A stretch of 64,000 nt of DNA from Parabacteroides sp. PF5-6 (GTDB taxonomy: Bacteria; Bacteroidota; Bacteroidia; Bacteroidales; Tannerellaceae): contig NZ_JAQFIN010000001.1 in assembly GCF_029504695.1 (NCBI RefSeq), forward strand, positions 372,001 to 436,000, in the 5' to 3' direction. The translations under genes and the position numbers were made by a program. Shown piece after piece: positions 37,163-46,956 of this stretch (the stretch's first letter is position 1; every line of letters begins with the position of its first letter). The notes under the pieces were generated by a model that made no database searches, was not told where the DNA came from, and saw only the letters and a list, made by a program, of their open reading frames with translations.

Positions 37163-37957
37163 ATGAACAGACTGATCTATGTGGCTTTGATGCTTTTCGG
37201 ATTGCTGGCTTCGGATATTCATGCCCAGCAGCATACCGGCACTCTTCCTTTTAAGGTGGGCGAGGAGTTGACTTATGATATGTACTTCCGCTACGGGTTG
37301 ATTAATACCAAAGCGGGTGTTTCTATCTTGAAAACGGAAGAGACCGTCTATGCGGATCAAATGGCTTATAAGTTTAGCCTTTGCGGCAAATCGTCGGGCG
37401 CGGTCAAAGCTTTCTTTTCCGTGGCCGATACCTTATCGTCGTATATGGGGAAAGATCTGCGCCCATTGGCGTACACCAAAGACGCGCACGAGAACAGCGA
37501 TCATACCATCGAACGGGCAACCTATCAATACCCTTCTACCGGCGTGGTGGAACTGCGGGGCAAGCGCATCAAGAACGGCGAACTGAAGTTTGATACGCTG
37601 CAGGTCTCCGATGTGCCGATCTACGATATGATCAGTGTGATCTATTATGCCCGAACGTATGATTTTGCCTCGATGAAGAAAGGAGATAAACTCTCGATCG
37701 CTTATTTTACCGGCCGACGCATGGAGAATATGGATATCCAGTACCGCGGAATAGAAACCGTCAAAGCCAACGACGGTCGGGAGTATTATTGCATCAAACT
37801 GGTGATGATCCTCAATGAGAAAGCGTTCGAAAACGGTAGTGAAGCCATGACGGTCTATATCTCGAACGACCAGAACAAAGTGCCTATCCGTATCGACTCC
37901 AAACTCAAGTTGGGCTCCACACGAATTATTATAAAAGAATACAAAGGCGTCGGTTGA
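37163..37957 (+). CDS. DUF3108 domain exported protein
   Basis: A 264-residue protein with a signal peptide (MNRLIYVALMLFGLLASDIHAQ) and one DUF3108 beta-rich domain starting LPFKVGEELTYDMYFRYGLINTKAG. Family members are periplasmic and of unknown function; they are related in fold to proteins that handle outer-membrane lipid or lipoprotein material. The start is set at MNRLIYV from the -7 box position. Its end overlaps a longer reading of the next gene by 4 bp, but that gene probably begins 80 bp later. Confidence 0.83.
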   Translation: MNRLIYVALMLFGLLASDIHAQQHTGTLPFKVGEELTYDMYFRYGLINTKAGVSILKTEETVYADQMAYKFSLCGKSSGAVKAFFSVADTLSSYMGKDLRPLAYTKDAHENSDHTIERATYQYPSTGVVELRGKRIKNGELKFDTLQVSDVPIYDMISVIYYARTYDFASMKKGDKLSIAYFTGRRMENMDIQYRGIETVKANDGREYYCIKLVMILNEKAFENGSEAMTVYISNDQNKVPIRIDSKLKLGSTRIIIKEYKGVG

Positions 37958-38037
37958 TTTACTGCATCTGTCGTTCTTTATTTCTATATTTGCATTTCTA
38001 TTACTCGAATCTATTTACTTTAAATAAATTATATACT

Positions 38038-39294
38038 ATGAGAACAAACAGAAGGGACTTCCTCAAGACGCTTGGGGGAATAGCTGCCTTTACGATTGTA
38101 CCCCGGCACGTGCTGGGAAGTGGCTTTATTGCTCCAAGTGATCAACTGACAAAAGGAATTATCGGAACCGGAGGCATGGGGCGCGGGCATGTGAACTATG
38201 CCGGTACGCGCCTGGTGGCCGTTTGCGATGTGGATAAGAAACACCTGGAGCTGGGTAAACAACTGGTGAAAGATAAGATCGCGGCCTACCATGATTTCCG
38301 CGACCTAATCCTCGATCCGAATGTGGATATCGTGCATATCGCTACGCCGCCGCATTGGCACGGCTTGATGTCGACCGAAGCGGCGAAGGCGGGAAAAGAT
38401 ATCTGGTGCGAGAAACCGATGACCCGGACCATCGGAGAAGGGAAACGGGTGATGGAAGCCGTCAAACAACATGGACGGATGTTCCGCTTGAACACCTGGT
38501 TCCGCTTTACCGATCCGTTCTATGGCTTGGGTACGCCTGTTAAGCCGTTGAAGAAGTTGGTACAAAGTGGTCTGTTGGGCTGGCCGTTGAAGGTGACGAT
38601 CAGCAAACATACCGGCTTCGACTGGAAGTTCTACTGGGTAGGCAAAGAATACCTCGAACCGCAACCCGTTCCGGCAGAGCTCGATTACGATATGTGGCTG
38701 GGCCCGGCACCTTATAAACCCTATAACGCACACCGGACACATAGTACCTTCCGGGGTTACTGGGATTACGACGGCGGCGGATTGGGCGATATGGGACAAC
38801 ACTATATCGACCCCGTGCAATACATCCTTGGCAAAGACCATACCAGCCCGGTGAAGGTGGAGGTCGATGCTCCGCAGCAACATCCCGACGCGGTGGGAAC
38901 CTGGCGCTCGATTACCTATACCTATGAAGACGGTTGCCAGATCGTGCTTTGGGGTGGCGACTATGGCGATCCCAATACGCCTTACATCTCCGGACCGAAC
39001 GGGAATGTATATAAGAACTTTGTTTGTGATATCCCGGACTGGGAAAAGAAACTGGCGGCCTTCCCCGAGCCGGAACCCCAGGTGACGGACTTTATCGAAT
39101 GTGTGCGTACGCGTCAGCCGTTTGCTTTGAACGAGCAGAACGGTTTCCGTTCGGCTACCATCGTAAACATGGGAGCTGTGGCGCTTCGCTTGAACCGGAC
39201 ACTGCATTTCGATCCGGTGAAACTGGAATTTATCAACGATGAAGCCGCCAACCGGTTGATCGATCAACCGATGCGGGCGCCGTGGAACATTTGA
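38038..39294 (+). CDS. Tat-exported Gfo/Idh/MocA oxidoreductase
   Basis: A 418-residue NAD(P)-dependent sugar oxidoreductase. A twin-arginine signal (TNRRDFLKTLGGIAAFTIVP) is followed by the nucleotide site GIIGTGGMGRGHV, CEKPMTRTIGEGKRV and the substrate-domain segment GGGLGDMGQHYIDPVQ. Exported members of this family in Bacteroidetes oxidise glycosides at C3 to give 3-keto sugars. The next gene encodes two 3-keto-disaccharide hydrolase domains, which supports that pathway here. The ATG is chosen because it yields the Tat signal. Confidence 0.9.
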   Translation: MRTNRRDFLKTLGGIAAFTIVPRHVLGSGFIAPSDQLTKGIIGTGGMGRGHVNYAGTRLVAVCDVDKKHLELGKQLVKDKIAAYHDFRDLILDPNVDIVHIATPPHWHGLMSTEAAKAGKDIWCEKPMTRTIGEGKRVMEAVKQHGRMFRLNTWFRFTDPFYGLGTPVKPLKKLVQSGLLGWPLKVTISKHTGFDWKFYWVGKEYLEPQPVPAELDYDMWLGPAPYKPYNAHRTHSTFRGYWDYDGGGLGDMGQHYIDPVQYILGKDHTSPVKVEVDAPQQHPDAVGTWRSITYTYEDGCQIVLWGGDYGDPNTPYISGPNGNVYKNFVCDIPDWEKKLAAFPEPEPQVTDFIECVRTRQPFALNEQNGFRSATIVNMGAVALRLNRTLHFDPVKLEFINDEAANRLIDQPMRAPWNI

Positions 39295-39310
39295 ATCTGC
39301 GATTCAAATG

Positions 39311-39370
39311 TCCCTAATTGACAATTGATAATTGACAATTGGCTAAGGCCGATCTTCGATTGACAATTAA
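39311..39370. repeat. Dispersed AT-rich repeat module (copy of the one inside trpE)
   Basis: TTGACAATTGATAATT units flank GGCTAAGGCCGATCTT, then GATTGACAATT. The core differs from the trpE copy by one base. Here it is in a non-coding gap between the oxidoreductase and HEAT/DUF1080 genes. Confidence 0.8.
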
Positions 39371-39440
39371 TGGCTTAGAGTCGTTAGAAAGCAAGAGTGA
39401 AAAAGAAGAGTAATCACAAACAGAAATAAAACAAGAAGTA

Positions 39441-42400
39441 ATGAAACTATTGAGATATATTAAAGGTATTAATTGTCAATTACTGATATGGATGTTGATT
39501 GCATCAACATCCATATCAGCCCAAAGCGGGCGGACAAATAAAACGATAGTCGCCGATGTATTGGCACAGATGCCGGCGGAGAGAGCGGCCGATTACAATA
39601 AACAGATTGGCGACCTGGCTTCTACGGGTGAAGAAGGCGTATTGATGCTTATCGATATGATGCATGCACCGGGTAAAGGAAGTAACGCACAGGTGGAGTA
39701 CGCGTTGAGCGGATTGACCCATTATGTAGCAGCCCAAGGGCAGGAAACGGCACGCACAGCCGTAGTGAATGGTTACCTGAAAGCGCTGGCGAAAGTAGAA
39801 GAGCGGGAAACGAAAGCTTTTGTGATCCGTCAGTTGCAGCTTGTCGGTGGCGATGAAAGCGTAGAGGCGCTGGGACGTTACCTGAACGGGGAAGAACTGA
39901 GTGGCCCTGCCGCCCGTGCCCTGGCAGCTATCGGTACGGAGAAAGCCAAGCAAGCGTTGCAAGCTTCCCTGATGCGCCGGATGGGAACCGCCCGGACACA
40001 GGCAGATGCGATCCTGGCCATTGGCGAAGCGCAGTTGCCGGTGGGTGAAGAGTTGATCCTGGGTATGGTAGGCAATGGAGATACCGAGTTCCAACGGGTG
40101 GTATTGTATGCCTTGAGCCGTATCGGATCGGTGAAAGCCCTGAAGCCTTTAGCAGATGCTGCGGATAAAACGGGTTACCGTTACGAAAAGACACAGGCGA
40201 ACGAAGCCTATATCCAGTTGATTAAACGCCTTGCCGAACAAGGCCAAACAAAAGAAGCCGAAAAAGCGGCCGTTGATCTGTTGAAGAAAGCCACTAAAGC
40301 CGGACAAACGGCTACGCGTGTCGCTGCGCAGGAAATCCTGTTCGACCTGAGAAAGGCAAACGCCACCAAAGAACTTCTCTCTGCCTTGAAAGATACGAAT
40401 AAAGAATACCGCAACGCAGCATTGGACTATGCTTCCGCTTCTGCCGATGCACCGCTTTATATCGAAGTGATCAAAGCCATGGCGAAAGCCAAACCGGAGG
40501 TGAAGATCGATGTCCTGAACTGGATCGGACGCGAAGCAACCTGTCCACAAAAGAACCCGATCCTGAAGAAGCTGGATATCCGTTTCGATCTGCCGGCGCG
40601 GCAGGTGATCGTAAACCAACTGAAAGATAACGCCTACGATGTGAAAGAAGCGGCTGTATGGGCATTGGTGAAGATCGGTGATCCGGTGAATATCCCGGTA
40701 TTGACCGGCTTATTGGCGGATAAGGATGAAGCAGTAGTTCTTCTGGCACAACAAGGATTGGCCGGTTTCCCGGGGGATATCGACCAGGCGGTGGTACGCA
40801 GTTTCGCACAATCAGGCGATAAAGGAAAGATTGCCGCTTTGGAACTGCTGGCTTTGCGCAAGGCAGATGCCACAATCAATACGGTACTCGACCAGACGAA
40901 GTCTTCTTCTCCGGCTGTGCAAGCGGCAGCGTATAAAGCGTTGAAGGATGTGGTCCGGGAGAAAGACTTTACCCTGCTTGCCGGGATGTTGGAACTGGCC
41001 GGAGCGGATGAGGTGAAACCGCTTCAGGCGGCTGTGATCTCTTCGCTCGCTACGCAGACACCGGACACGCGGGTGAATACCCTGAACCGCCGCATGATCC
41101 AGGCGGGAGCGAATAAGAAACATTTGTATTACACCGCTTTGGCAACTACCGGCGAAGCGCAGGCGTTGCAAGCGTTGGTCGATGGCTTTAAAGCCGGACG
41201 TGGCGTAGCCAAAGACGAAGCTTTTGAAGCTTTACTGCAATGGCAGGGACCGGAAGTGGCCGATGAACTCTATACGATCGCAACCGACAAAGATGCTTCT
41301 TCTTATTTTGATCGTGCGCTGGCGGCTTATATCCGTCTGGTCTCCAATCCGTCTATTACGGCGGAGAACCGTGTGTTGCAACTGCGTAAAGCCATGGGTA
41401 TTGCCAAGACGGATGATCAGAAACGTACGGTCCTACGCCAGGTCCAACGGGCGGGAACCTTCCAGGGACTGATCTTTGCCGGCCGTTACCTCGATGATAA
41501 AGCGGTACAGGAAGCGGCAGCACAGGCGGTGATGAATATCGCTTTGGGAGATGCCTCTTTTACCGGTCAGACGGTACGCGACCTCTTGAATAAGGTGATC
41601 GCCGTATTGAACAACCCGGACGCCGGTTACCAGAAAGAAGCTATCCGCAAGCATTTGGCGGAGATGCCGCAAGGCGAAGGTTTCGTTTCGCTTTTCAACG
41701 GCAAAGACCTGACGGGATGGAAAGGACTGGTAGAGAATCCGATCAAAAGAGCAAAGATGACACCCAAGCAGTTGGCTGCCGCCCAGGTGAAAGCCGACGA
41801 GCAGATGCGCAACGACTGGAAGGTGGAGAACGGAATCCTGTTGTTCGACGGAACGGGTTATGATAACCTCTGCTCAGAGAAAGCTTATGGCGATATCGAA
41901 ATGTATATCGACTGGATGCTGGATCCGGCCGGTCCGGAAGCCGATGCGGGTATTTATCTGCGCGGCACACCCCAGGTACAGATGTGGGATATCGCCCGCA
42001 CCAATGTAGGCGCTCAGGTAGGCTCCGGCGGACTGTACAACAACCAGACGCACGAAAGCAAACCTTTGAAGGTAGCCGACAATAAGTTGGGCGAATGGAA
42101 CAGTATGTATATTAAGATGGTGGGCGACCGGGTGACGGTTTACCTCAACGGCGAGTTAGTCACCAACGATGTGATCCTCGAAAACTATTGGAACCGCAAG
42201 CAACCGATCTTCCCTGTCGAGCAACTCGAACTGCAGGCACACGGCAGCAAGGTTTATTACCGCGATATCTATGTGAAAGAACTCGAACGCACGGAACCGT
42301 TCCAACTCTCTGCCGAAGAACAGAAAGAAGGCTATCAGATTCTTTTCGACGGAACGAATATGTATGAGTGGACCGGCAATACGGTAGACTATACCCTGGA

Positions 42401-42905
42401 AGACGGAACGATCTCATTGGTACCCAGCAAAGGCTCCGGCGGTAACCTGTATACCAAAAAGGAATATGGAAACTTTGTTCTTCGCTTCGACTTTCAGTTG
42501 ACTCCGGCAGCCAATAACGGCTTGGGTATCCGTACACCGATGGAAGGCGATGCCGCTTACGTGGGTATGGAGTTGCAGATCCTCGACAGCGAGCATCCGG
42601 TTTACAAAGACTTGGAAGTGTATCAATACCACGGTTCGGTCTACGGCGTGATCCCCGCCAAGCGTGGTTTCTTGAAACCGACAGGCGAATGGAACACACA
42701 AGAAGTGATTGCCAACGGCGACCATATCCGGATCACGTTGAACGGCGAAGTCATCCTCGACGGCAATATCCGCGAAGCCGCCAAGAACGGAACGATCGAC
42801 GGCAAGCAGCATCCCGGCCTCTTCAACAAGAAAGGGCATATCGCTTTCCTGGGTCATGGCTCTCCGGTTAAGTTCCGCAACATCCGGATCAAAGAAATGA
42901 AGTAA
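39441..42905 (+). CDS. HEAT-repeat protein fused to two DUF1080 (3-keto-disaccharide hydrolase) domains
   Basis: An 1154-residue exported protein with a signal peptide (LLIWMLIASTSISAQ). Residues about 30-740 are alpha-helical HEAT repeats (for example AAVWALVKIGDPVNIPVLTG). The first DUF1080 domain (about 745-957) begins GFVSLFNGKDLTGWKGL; the second (about 964-1154) begins GYQILFDGTNMYEWTGN and ends IAFLGHGSPVKFRNIRIKE. DUF1080 (PF06439) proteins cleave 3-keto glycosides made by Gfo/Idh/MocA enzymes. The upstream gene encodes such an enzyme 146 bp away. The two domains may have different linkage preferences; the HEAT part is probably a scaffold. Confidence 0.88.
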   Translation: MKLLRYIKGINCQLLIWMLIASTSISAQSGRTNKTIVADVLAQMPAERAADYNKQIGDLASTGEEGVLMLIDMMHAPGKGSNAQVEYALSGLTHYVAAQGQETARTAVVNGYLKALAKVEERETKAFVIRQLQLVGGDESVEALGRYLNGEELSGPAARALAAIGTEKAKQALQASLMRRMGTARTQADAILAIGEAQLPVGEELILGMVGNGDTEFQRVVLYALSRIGSVKALKPLADAADKTGYRYEKTQANEAYIQLIKRLAEQGQTKEAEKAAVDLLKKATKAGQTATRVAAQEILFDLRKANATKELLSALKDTNKEYRNAALDYASASADAPLYIEVIKAMAKAKPEVKIDVLNWIGREATCPQKNPILKKLDIRFDLPARQVIVNQLKDNAYDVKEAAVWALVKIGDPVNIPVLTGLLADKDEAVVLLAQQGLAGFPGDIDQAVVRSFAQSGDKGKIAALELLALRKADATINTVLDQTKSSSPAVQAAAYKALKDVVREKDFTLLAGMLELAGADEVKPLQAAVISSLATQTPDTRVNTLNRRMIQAGANKKHLYYTALATTGEAQALQALVDGFKAGRGVAKDEAFEALLQWQGPEVADELYTIATDKDASSYFDRALAAYIRLVSNPSITAENRVLQLRKAMGIAKTDDQKRTVLRQVQRAGTFQGLIFAGRYLDDKAVQEAAAQAVMNIALGDASFTGQTVRDLLNKVIAVLNNPDAGYQKEAIRKHLAEMPQGEGFVSLFNGKDLTGWKGLVENPIKRAKMTPKQLAAAQVKADEQMRNDWKVENGILLFDGTGYDNLCSEKAYGDIEMYIDWMLDPAGPEADAGIYLRGTPQVQMWDIARTNVGAQVGSGGLYNNQTHESKPLKVADNKLGEWNSMYIKMVGDRVTVYLNGELVTNDVILENYWNRKQPIFPVEQLELQAHGSKVYYRDIYVKELERTEPFQLSAEEQKEGYQILFDGTNMYEWTGNTVDYTLEDGTISLVPSKGSGGNLYTKKEYGNFVLRFDFQLTPAANNGLGIRTPMEGDAAYVGMELQILDSEHPVYKDLEVYQYHGSVYGVIPAKRGFLKPTGEWNTQEVIANGDHIRITLNGEVILDGNIREAAKNGTIDGKQHPGLFNKKGHIAFLGHGSPVKFRNIRIKEMK
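39483..39519. repeat. Perfect 17-bp inverted repeat in signal peptide codons
   Basis: Arms CTGATATGGATGTTGAT and ATCAACATCCATATCAG are exact complements around a 3-base TGC loop. It covers codons 15-27 of the HEAT/DUF1080 gene. In RNA it would form a strong hairpin soon after the start codon. Confidence 0.9.
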
Positions 42906-42942
42906 CGAGCTGTCTGCTCTGACTGAAGTATTTTCAGCACGG

Positions 42943-43024
42943 AGATAACACAGATTAAACAGATGACCGCAGATTGATTTTATTTATCATATCTGCGGTC
43001 ATTTGCTTTAATCTGTGTTATCTG
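42943..43024. repeat. Long imperfect inverted repeat between convergent genes
   Basis: Arms of about 32-34 bp, AGATAACACAGATTAA...ATGACCGCAGAT and its near-exact mirror, around a 16-base centre. It lies after the HEAT/DUF1080 gene and overlaps the last codons of the helicase gene. Sequences of the type CAGATTAACACAGAT are common intergenic repeats in Bacteroidetes. It can serve as a bidirectional terminator-like hairpin, but no clear T-tract is present. Confidence 0.75.
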
Positions 43025-44921
43025 TTTCTTGATTATTTTGTTTGATATACCTATACAGTTCCCGATAGAAGGGATGTCGGGTGAGGGTGGGGGCATCTCC
43101 CAGGATGATGAGTTTCATGCGGGCGCGGGTGATGGCGACGTTCATGCGGCGCAGGTCGTTGAGGAAGCCGATCTGGCCGGTGGCGTTGGCACGGACCAGG
43201 CTGATCAGGATCACATCGCGCTCTTGTCCCTGGAAACCGTCGACGGTATGGATGGTGAGTAAACGTTTATAAGGTTTGAAGAAAGCGTCGCGTTTGACGA
43301 GTCCCCGCAGGTAGTGCACCTGTGCTTTGTAGGGGGAGATCAGGCCGAAGTCGATCTGTTCTTCGAGTATTCTTTCCCTTCCGATCTTTTCGATGTATAT
43401 TTTGAGGGTGGCGACGAGCAACTCGGCTTCTTCTTTGTTGACGCGGCTGAGGGTGTCGGCATTGAGTTCTTCGTGGAATTCCAGTTCGGAGGTATCGATC
43501 CAAACGATCGGATGATCCCATTCGAGGATGCCGCGGTCTTTCACTTCCGGAGCGGCTTCGAGGCGGTTATGGTAGAACCAATGGGAAGGAAAAGCCATGA
43601 TATCCCGGTGCATCCGGTATTGCAAAGTCAACAGGGAGACGCTTGCCGGTTGGTTTGCCGCAATCTTTTCCATCAGCGTATGATCGAGCCCGCCGCGTGC
43701 CGCTTCGATACATTTGATCGTCGGGGGTAGTTGACAATGATCGCCGGCGAGGATCACCCGGTCGGCCCGGCTGATGGCGATCCAGCAAGCCGCTTCCAAA
43801 GCTTGTGCCGCTTCGTCGATAAAGAGCGAGGTGAAATGCCGGTTCATCATCACCCGGTTGGCCGAGCCGACCAATGTACAGGCAATAACACGCGCTTCAT
43901 CGAAAAGCTCGCTGTCGATCTTTACTTCCAGTTCCGTTGCCCTGAACTTCAGGCGCGAGAGCCGGTTGCGTTCCGTGTCGCGTTCGCTCCGGCTCTTTTT
44001 GCGCAGGCCGGATTGGATGTCGCGGATATGTTTGCGGATGCTCCAGAGTTCGGGATAGTCGGGATGCGCTTCGAAACGGCGTTCGTAGGTGAAAGAAAGC
44101 ATCTTATCGTTGACTCGCGTCGGGTTGCCGATGCGCAACACCTGGATGCCCCGGTCGACCAGTTTCTCGGAGATCCAATCGACGGCGGTATTACTTTGTG
44201 CACAGACCAATACCTGGTTCTCCCGGTGCAGGGTTTCGTAGATGGCTTCGACCAGTGTCGTTGTTTTTCCTGTTCCGGGTGGGCCGTGAACGATCGAAAC
44301 ATCTTTGGCCATCAATACTTTGTTGACGGCCGTTTCCTGCGAAGGATTAAGCCAGGGAAAACGGATGGGGAAGAATTCGCGAACGGAAAGAGGCGTCTTG
44401 CCCAACAGGACTTCCCGGAGTTCCGCCAATCGATTGTCTTTTGCACGCATCACATCCGACAGGGCGGCAAACATGGTCTTGTAGCTTGTCTCGTCGAAAT
44501 AGAGCTGAATACCCAGATCGCTTTTCCCTTGTATCTCAACGAGGGCATCGGAGGAGGGCAGGACGACCACCATCTGATCGTCTTCGACATAACTGATCGT
44601 TGCCGAGAAATTCAGGTAACGGATCGCGCCGCTGCTGTCGGTCGTGAAGAACGTCACCGGCCGGCCGTACTCGAAGTTATGCTCTATCTCCCGCCCTTCG
44701 CGGCGTTCGACCACAACGACCAGCTGATTCAATGAGTTGTAATAGCTTCGCCCCGGCACGACGGGATACCAACAGAGCCCCTGTTGCCTCTTTCGCCACA
44801 GGCCGGTGCGCTCGGTTTGCTGGCGGTACATCTCTTTCTCGTACGCAAATTCCTGCTGAAGCAGCTCGTATTGCCGTTGCAGATCGGTGATCGTAGAAGG
44901 GTTTTTAGAACTCTTCATCAA
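43008..44921 (-). CDS. Superfamily 1 DNA/RNA helicase (Upf1/IGHMBP2-like)
   Basis: A 637-residue AAA-type helicase with the SF1B motifs in order: Walker A VHGPPGTGKTTTLVEAI, motif II FIDEAAQALEAA, motif III GDHCQLPPTI, motif IV LQYRMHRDIMAFPS, motif V TVDGFQGQERDVILISLVRAN and motif VI RRMNVAITRAR. The role is unknown; relatives act in RNA or DNA maintenance. The first codons overlap the end of nadE by 17 bp. The C-terminal NNQETDNTD and the stop codon are read from the dispersed inverted repeat downstream. Confidence 0.92.
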   Translation of the reverse strand: MMKSSKNPSTITDLQRQYELLQQEFAYEKEMYRQQTERTGLWRKRQQGLCWYPVVPGRSYYNSLNQLVVVVERREGREIEHNFEYGRPVTFFTTDSSGAIRYLNFSATISYVEDDQMVVVLPSSDALVEIQGKSDLGIQLYFDETSYKTMFAALSDVMRAKDNRLAELREVLLGKTPLSVREFFPIRFPWLNPSQETAVNKVLMAKDVSIVHGPPGTGKTTTLVEAIYETLHRENQVLVCAQSNTAVDWISEKLVDRGIQVLRIGNPTRVNDKMLSFTYERRFEAHPDYPELWSIRKHIRDIQSGLRKKSRSERDTERNRLSRLKFRATELEVKIDSELFDEARVIACTLVGSANRVMMNRHFTSLFIDEAAQALEAACWIAISRADRVILAGDHCQLPPTIKCIEAARGGLDHTLMEKIAANQPASVSLLTLQYRMHRDIMAFPSHWFYHNRLEAAPEVKDRGILEWDHPIVWIDTSELEFHEELNADTLSRVNKEEAELLVATLKIYIEKIGRERILEEQIDFGLISPYKAQVHYLRGLVKRDAFFKPYKRLLTIHTVDGFQGQERDVILISLVRANATGQIGFLNDLRRMNVAITRARMKLIILGDAPTLTRHPFYRELYRYIKQNNQETDNTD

Positions 44922-46857
44922 GCAAAGACTCGAGATACTCTACTGCATCTAACCAGACAGTGGCAGCCGTATCGCTGGGCATCCGCCAGTCGCCGCGGGG
45001 AGAAAGGCTAATGCTTCCCACCTTGGGCCCGTCGGGCAGGCAATTACGTTTGAATTGTTGTTGGAAGAAACGACGGAAGAAGGTATGCATCCATTTGACG
45101 ATTTCTTTTTCTTCATACTGTTCACCGAAGGCCAGGCGGGTTAAGTTAAATATTTTCGCCGGGTGAGCGCCGTGGCGCAGGAAATGATAGAGGAAGAAAT
45201 CGTGCAATTCGTAGGGGCCTACCAGGTCTTCTGTCCGCTGGCAGATCTCTCCGTTGGTACCGGAAGGAATCAATTCAGGGCTGATGGGGGTATCGACGAT
45301 GTCGAGTAGGGTATGGCGTGAACTGTCGTTCACTTTATGTTGGGCAATCCATTTCACCAGGTACTTGATCAATGTCTTGGGGATACCGGCATTCAAGCCG
45401 TACATCGACATGTGGTCGCCGTTATAGGTCGCCCAGCCCAAGGCCAGTTCCGACAGGTCGCCCGTGCCGATCACCATCCCGCCCTGCTGATTGGCGATAT
45501 CCATCAGGATCTGAGTCCGTTCGCGCGCCTGAGCGTTCTCGTAGGTGACGTCGTGTTGGTCGGGGTTGTGACTGATATCTTTGAAGTGTTGTAAGACCGC
45601 TTCCCGGATTGGGATTTCCCGGAGGGTGACGTCGAGCGACTTCATCAATTCGATCGCGTTCGTGTAAGTCCGGTCGGAAGTGCCGAAGCCGGGCATAGTA
45701 ACGCCGATAATCTGCCGGCGGGGAATCTGCAAGGCATCAAATGTCATGGCCGTAACCAATAAGGCGAGTGTCGAATCCAGTCCACCGGAGATGCCGATCA
45801 CCGCCGTTTGGCAGTGCGTATGCTCCAGGCGCTTGGCCAGGCCGGCTATCTGAATCCGGAAAATCTCTTCGCATCTTTCATCCAATGCTTCTCCCGAGGG
45901 GATAAAAGGATAGGGGTTGATGGTGCGGAAGAACGGGGTGTCTTTCTTTGGAAGGGTTTGAAAGAAACGTATATCCGTAAAGTCTTTGTCCTTATATGCT
46001 TTCAGCCCTTCTGTGAAGTTGGTGTTCAACCGCCGGTCGTGCATCAGGTATTCTATATCGATCTCTGTAATGATCAGTTGCTCTTCCATAGAGAAACGCG
46101 GTGCTTCGGCCAAGATCGTGCCGTTCTCGGCGATCAGGGAACCGCCGGCAAACACCAGGTCGGTGGTCGATTCTCCGTAACCCGTGGCGGCATAGAGGTA
46201 GGCAGAGATGCAACGGGCGGATTGCTGACTGACCAGTTGTTTGCGGTAACTGTGTTTGCCTGCCAGTTCATTGCTTGCCGAAGGATTGACGATGATTTGG
46301 GCGCCTGCCATGGCCAGCCGTGAACTGGGGGGAGAGGGCATCCAAAGATCTTCGCAGAGCTCAACGCCCACCCGGGTGCCTCCGCAAGTGAACAATAGCG
46401 AGGGACTCATAGGAATAGGCTCCGTACAGACCGGAATTGTCGTTTGTTTTAACTCATGCGCGGAGGTAAACCAGCGTTTCTCCTGAAACTCTTTGTAGTT
46501 CGGGAGATAGGTTTTAGGTACCACGCCCAGTACTTTCCCTTGCTGGAACGCAACGCACGCATTCACAACTACGCCATCCGCCTGAAGAGGGACACCGACA
46601 AAAACCAGGATCGGTAAGTCGTTTGTATCAATATATAAGTTCACTAACTGCGTTTCCGCTTCATTCAGCAACGTTTGTTGCGAGAAAAGATCCTGGCAAC
46701 TATAGCCGGTAAGAGCCAATTCGGGAAAGACGATAAGCTGCACTCCCTCGGCCGAAGCCCGGCGTATCATATCTTCTATTTGTCTTTTGTTATATTCGCA
46801 ATCCGCCACCCGAACCCGTGGGGTTGCTGCGGCTACTTTGATAAACCCGTTGTTCAT
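44905..46857 (-). CDS. nadE: Glutamine-dependent NAD+ synthetase
   Basis: Amidates deamido-NAD to NAD using glutamine. Residues 1-300 are the nitrilase-type glutaminase (catalytic Glu in VFPELALTGYSCQD and Cys in GVELCEDLWMP). Residues about 310-650 are the synthetase with the ATP loop GISGGLDSTLALLV and GTGDLSELALGWATYNGDHMSMY. The length of 650 residues fits the fused form. It overlaps the helicase gene, so the two are co-transcribed. Confidence 0.96.
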   Translation of the reverse strand: MNNGFIKVAAATPRVRVADCEYNKRQIEDMIRRASAEGVQLIVFPELALTGYSCQDLFSQQTLLNEAETQLVNLYIDTNDLPILVFVGVPLQADGVVVNACVAFQQGKVLGVVPKTYLPNYKEFQEKRWFTSAHELKQTTIPVCTEPIPMSPSLLFTCGGTRVGVELCEDLWMPSPPSSRLAMAGAQIIVNPSASNELAGKHSYRKQLVSQQSARCISAYLYAATGYGESTTDLVFAGGSLIAENGTILAEAPRFSMEEQLIITEIDIEYLMHDRRLNTNFTEGLKAYKDKDFTDIRFFQTLPKKDTPFFRTINPYPFIPSGEALDERCEEIFRIQIAGLAKRLEHTHCQTAVIGISGGLDSTLALLVTAMTFDALQIPRRQIIGVTMPGFGTSDRTYTNAIELMKSLDVTLREIPIREAVLQHFKDISHNPDQHDVTYENAQARERTQILMDIANQQGGMVIGTGDLSELALGWATYNGDHMSMYGLNAGIPKTLIKYLVKWIAQHKVNDSSRHTLLDIVDTPISPELIPSGTNGEICQRTEDLVGPYELHDFFLYHFLRHGAHPAKIFNLTRLAFGEQYEEKEIVKWMHTFFRRFFQQQFKRNCLPDGPKVGSISLSPRGDWRMPSDTAATVWLDAVEYLESLLDEEF

Positions 46858-46956
46858 AGTCTATTTTCTTTAGAGCGATAAAGATACTGTTTTTTATATA
46901 CCTAAGTCTTTTTTCTACTGCTATACGGTGTTTTTTTTGGTTGGTTAGGGCAGAAT

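Noticed and set aside
43731-44735. 334-codon plus-strand frame opposite the helicase gene
   Set aside because: Antisense shadow; the minus-strand frame has all SF1 helicase motifs.
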